A stretch of DNA of 64,000 nucleotides from Pseudomonas sp. St316 (GTDB lineage: Bacteria; Pseudomonadota; Gammaproteobacteria; Pseudomonadales; Pseudomonadaceae). The stretch covers positions 3,286,001 through 3,350,000 of the forward strand of contig NZ_AP021901.1 of the NCBI RefSeq assembly GCF_018325905.1, given 5' to 3'. The notes beneath the pieces are model-generated. The model had not been told where the DNA came from and made no database searches. It worked only from the letters and a program-made list of their open reading frames with translations. Each line of letters opens with the position of its first letter. Within the stretch, counting starts at the first letter, position 1. Of this stretch, positions 62,774 to 64,000 are shown piece by piece. Position numbers and translations under genes: made by a program.

Positions 62774-64000
62774 ATGCTGGCCTTTACCCTCTTCACCCTA
62801 CTGGCGCTGCTTGGCTTGAGCGTGGCTGCGGCGGTCAGCGTCGGCTTGTTGGGCCTTTCGTTGTCAGAGCTGTTCTCGACACTGCCGCTCAGCAACGCCA
62901 TAGGCGAAATTGCCTGGAGCACCAGCGCCGAATTCTTGCTGGTCGCGATTCCGCTCTACATACTCATGGGCGAGTTACTGGTGTGTTCGGGCGTCGCCGG
63001 GCGCATGTACGGTGCCGTCGCCAAGTGGCTTTCGTGGCTGCCCGGCGGCTTGATGAACTCGAACATAGGCGCCTCGGCACTGTTCTCGGCAACCAGCGGC
63101 TCCAGCGTGGCAACCGCTGCCACCATCTCGACCCTCGCGCTGCCGGAGCAGGAACGCAAAGGCTACCCGGCGCCGCTGTTTCTCGGCTCGATTGCCGCCG
63201 GCGGTACGCTCGGCATTTTGATTCCGCCCTCGATCAACATGATTCTGTTCGCGCTGATCGCCAATCTCTCGGTGCCCAAGTTGTACCTGGCGGCTACGAT
63301 CCCGGGCATTCTACTCAGCTTCATGTTCGTGGCGATCATCGTGTTGGCGTGCCTCATCCGGCCCGATTTGGGCGGCAAAAAGGAACACTCAACCTGGGCC
63401 GAACGACTGGGCAGCCTTCCAGACCTGCTGCCGCCGCTGGCCATCTTCGGCCTGGTGGTCGGCGCCATCTACAGCGGTTTCGCGACCGCCAGTGAATCGG
63501 CGGCCCTGGGTGTCATCGCCGCCTTTGCCCTGGGCTTGTGGCGGCGCGCCTTTACCTGGCAAAACCTGGGGCAGGCCTTCGAGTCCACCCTGCGCACGAC
63601 CGGGATGATCATCTTCATTACCTTGTCGGCGTTCTTCCTCAATTTCGTGCTGTCATCCATCGGGCTGACAGCAACCCTGGTCAGTTTCGTGACAGGCCTC
63701 GACATGTCGCCGATGGGCACGCTGCTGGCCATCATCGTGTTCTACATCATCCTTGGCTGCTTCATGGACACGCTGGCCATGTTGATCACCACTGCACCGC
63801 TGGTGGTGCCTGTCATTGTCGCCTTGGGTTTCGATCCGCTGTGGTTCGGCGTGATACTCATCATCCTGTGCGAAATGGGACAAATCACCCCGCCATTCGG
63901 GATGAATCTGTTCGTGGTGCAAAGTATTCGTAACAAAGGCAAGTTCCTGGATGTGGTCTACGGCACCTTGCCTTTCTGTTTCGTATTACTTGTGTTGATC
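62774..64000 (+). CDS. TRAP transporter large membrane subunit, second system (DctM), partial at right edge
   Basis: About 409 residues are visible (MLAFTLFTLLALLGLSVAAA onward) and the frame is open at the window end. Motifs are LLVAIPLYILMGELLVCSGVAGR, SALFSATSGSSVATAATISTLALPEQ, SIAAGGTLGILIPPSINMILFALI and LCEMGQITPPFGMNLFVVQ. It forms the second TRAP transporter with the two genes before it. Confidence 0.93.
   Translation, partial: MLAFTLFTLLALLGLSVAAAVSVGLLGLSLSELFSTLPLSNAIGEIAWSTSAEFLLVAIPLYILMGELLVCSGVAGRMYGAVAKWLSWLPGGLMNSNIGASALFSATSGSSVATAATISTLALPEQERKGYPAPLFLGSIAAGGTLGILIPPSINMILFALIANLSVPKLYLAATIPGILLSFMFVAIIVLACLIRPDLGGKKEHSTWAERLGSLPDLLPPLAIFGLVVGAIYSGFATASESAALGVIAAFALGLWRRAFTWQNLGQAFESTLRTTGMIIFITLSAFFLNFVLSSIGLTATLVSFVTGLDMSPMGTLLAIIVFYIILGCFMDTLAMLITTAPLVVPVIVALGFDPLWFGVILIILCEMGQITPPFGMNLFVVQSIRNKGKFLDVVYGTLPFCFVLLVLI

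Noticed and set aside
1..64000. Insertion sequences, integrases, CRISPR arrays, tRNA and rRNA genes
   Set aside because: I looked for transposase motifs, regular spacer-repeat arrays and tRNA-like cloverleaf ends and found none I could support. The only large repeat pair is the glutathione transferase duplication.

Overview
The window looks like chromosomal DNA of a Pseudomonas, probably of the P. fluorescens complex. Supporting signs are the G+C-rich coding style, the many chemoreceptor, signalling and AraC/TetR/LysR genes, a REP-like hairpin of the Pseudomonas type, an orphan VgrG island and two TRAP transporters. No rRNA, tRNA, CRISPR array, integrase or intact insertion sequence was seen.

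Region 1 (1-11.9 kb, minus strand) is a quinohemoprotein amine dehydrogenase (QhnDH) locus. It holds qhpA (diheme alpha subunit), qhpD (radical SAM crosslinking enzyme), qhpC (gamma subunit, all crosslink residues present) and qhpB (beta subunit, cut by the left edge). Upstream lie a sigma54-dependent activator, a benzaldehyde-dehydrogenase-type ALDH, the flavin monooxygenase qhpG and the ABC exporter qhpF. A shared motif GTGTTC-N7-GAACAC occurs upstream of three of the transcription units (one mismatch at qhpA), each with a -24/-12-like element. This suggests one sigma54 regulon for periplasmic amine oxidation and removal of the aldehyde. The leader protease qhpE is not visible and may lie beyond the left edge.

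Region 2 (11.9-31.5 kb) is mixed. It contains an MFS/AraC divergent pair, a truncated alcohol dehydrogenase, a TetR/aldo-keto reductase pair, a chemoreceptor and a LysE exporter. It also has a four-gene operon (cupredoxin-like protein, GGDEF/EAL protein, DUF3034 outer-membrane protein, lipoprotein globin), a ParD-like/methionine aminopeptidase operon, and a large hybrid histidine kinase next to an HD-GYP response regulator.

Region 3 (31.6-43.9 kb) is bracketed by two nearly identical direct repeats of about 780 bp, each carrying a YfcF-like glutathione transferase. Between them lie a dCache chemoreceptor, an aldehyde dehydrogenase, an APC permease, a two-subunit protein resembling the iron enzyme N,N-dimethylformamidase, and an AraC regulator. 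This looks like an amide/amine sensing, uptake and breakdown cassette with an unassigned substrate. A COQ7-like di-iron protein and a haloacetate-dehalogenase-like hydrolase follow.

Region 4 (45.1-53.3 kb) is an orphan type VI secretion island: VgrG, a DUF6484-like protein, a DUF2169 protein, a thiolase-fold protein, a PAAR-like (DUF4150) effector with a GHH nuclease-like C-terminus, a propeller-like protein and a TIGR02270 HEAT-like protein, closed by a terminator.

Region 5 (53.3-64 kb) is a carboxylate/sugar-acid catabolic locus. It contains KdgD, a complete TRAP transporter, a nitrilase-family amidohydrolase and an HpaI-type aldolase. A LysR regulator, an RraA-like protein and a second TRAP transporter, cut by the right edge, follow.
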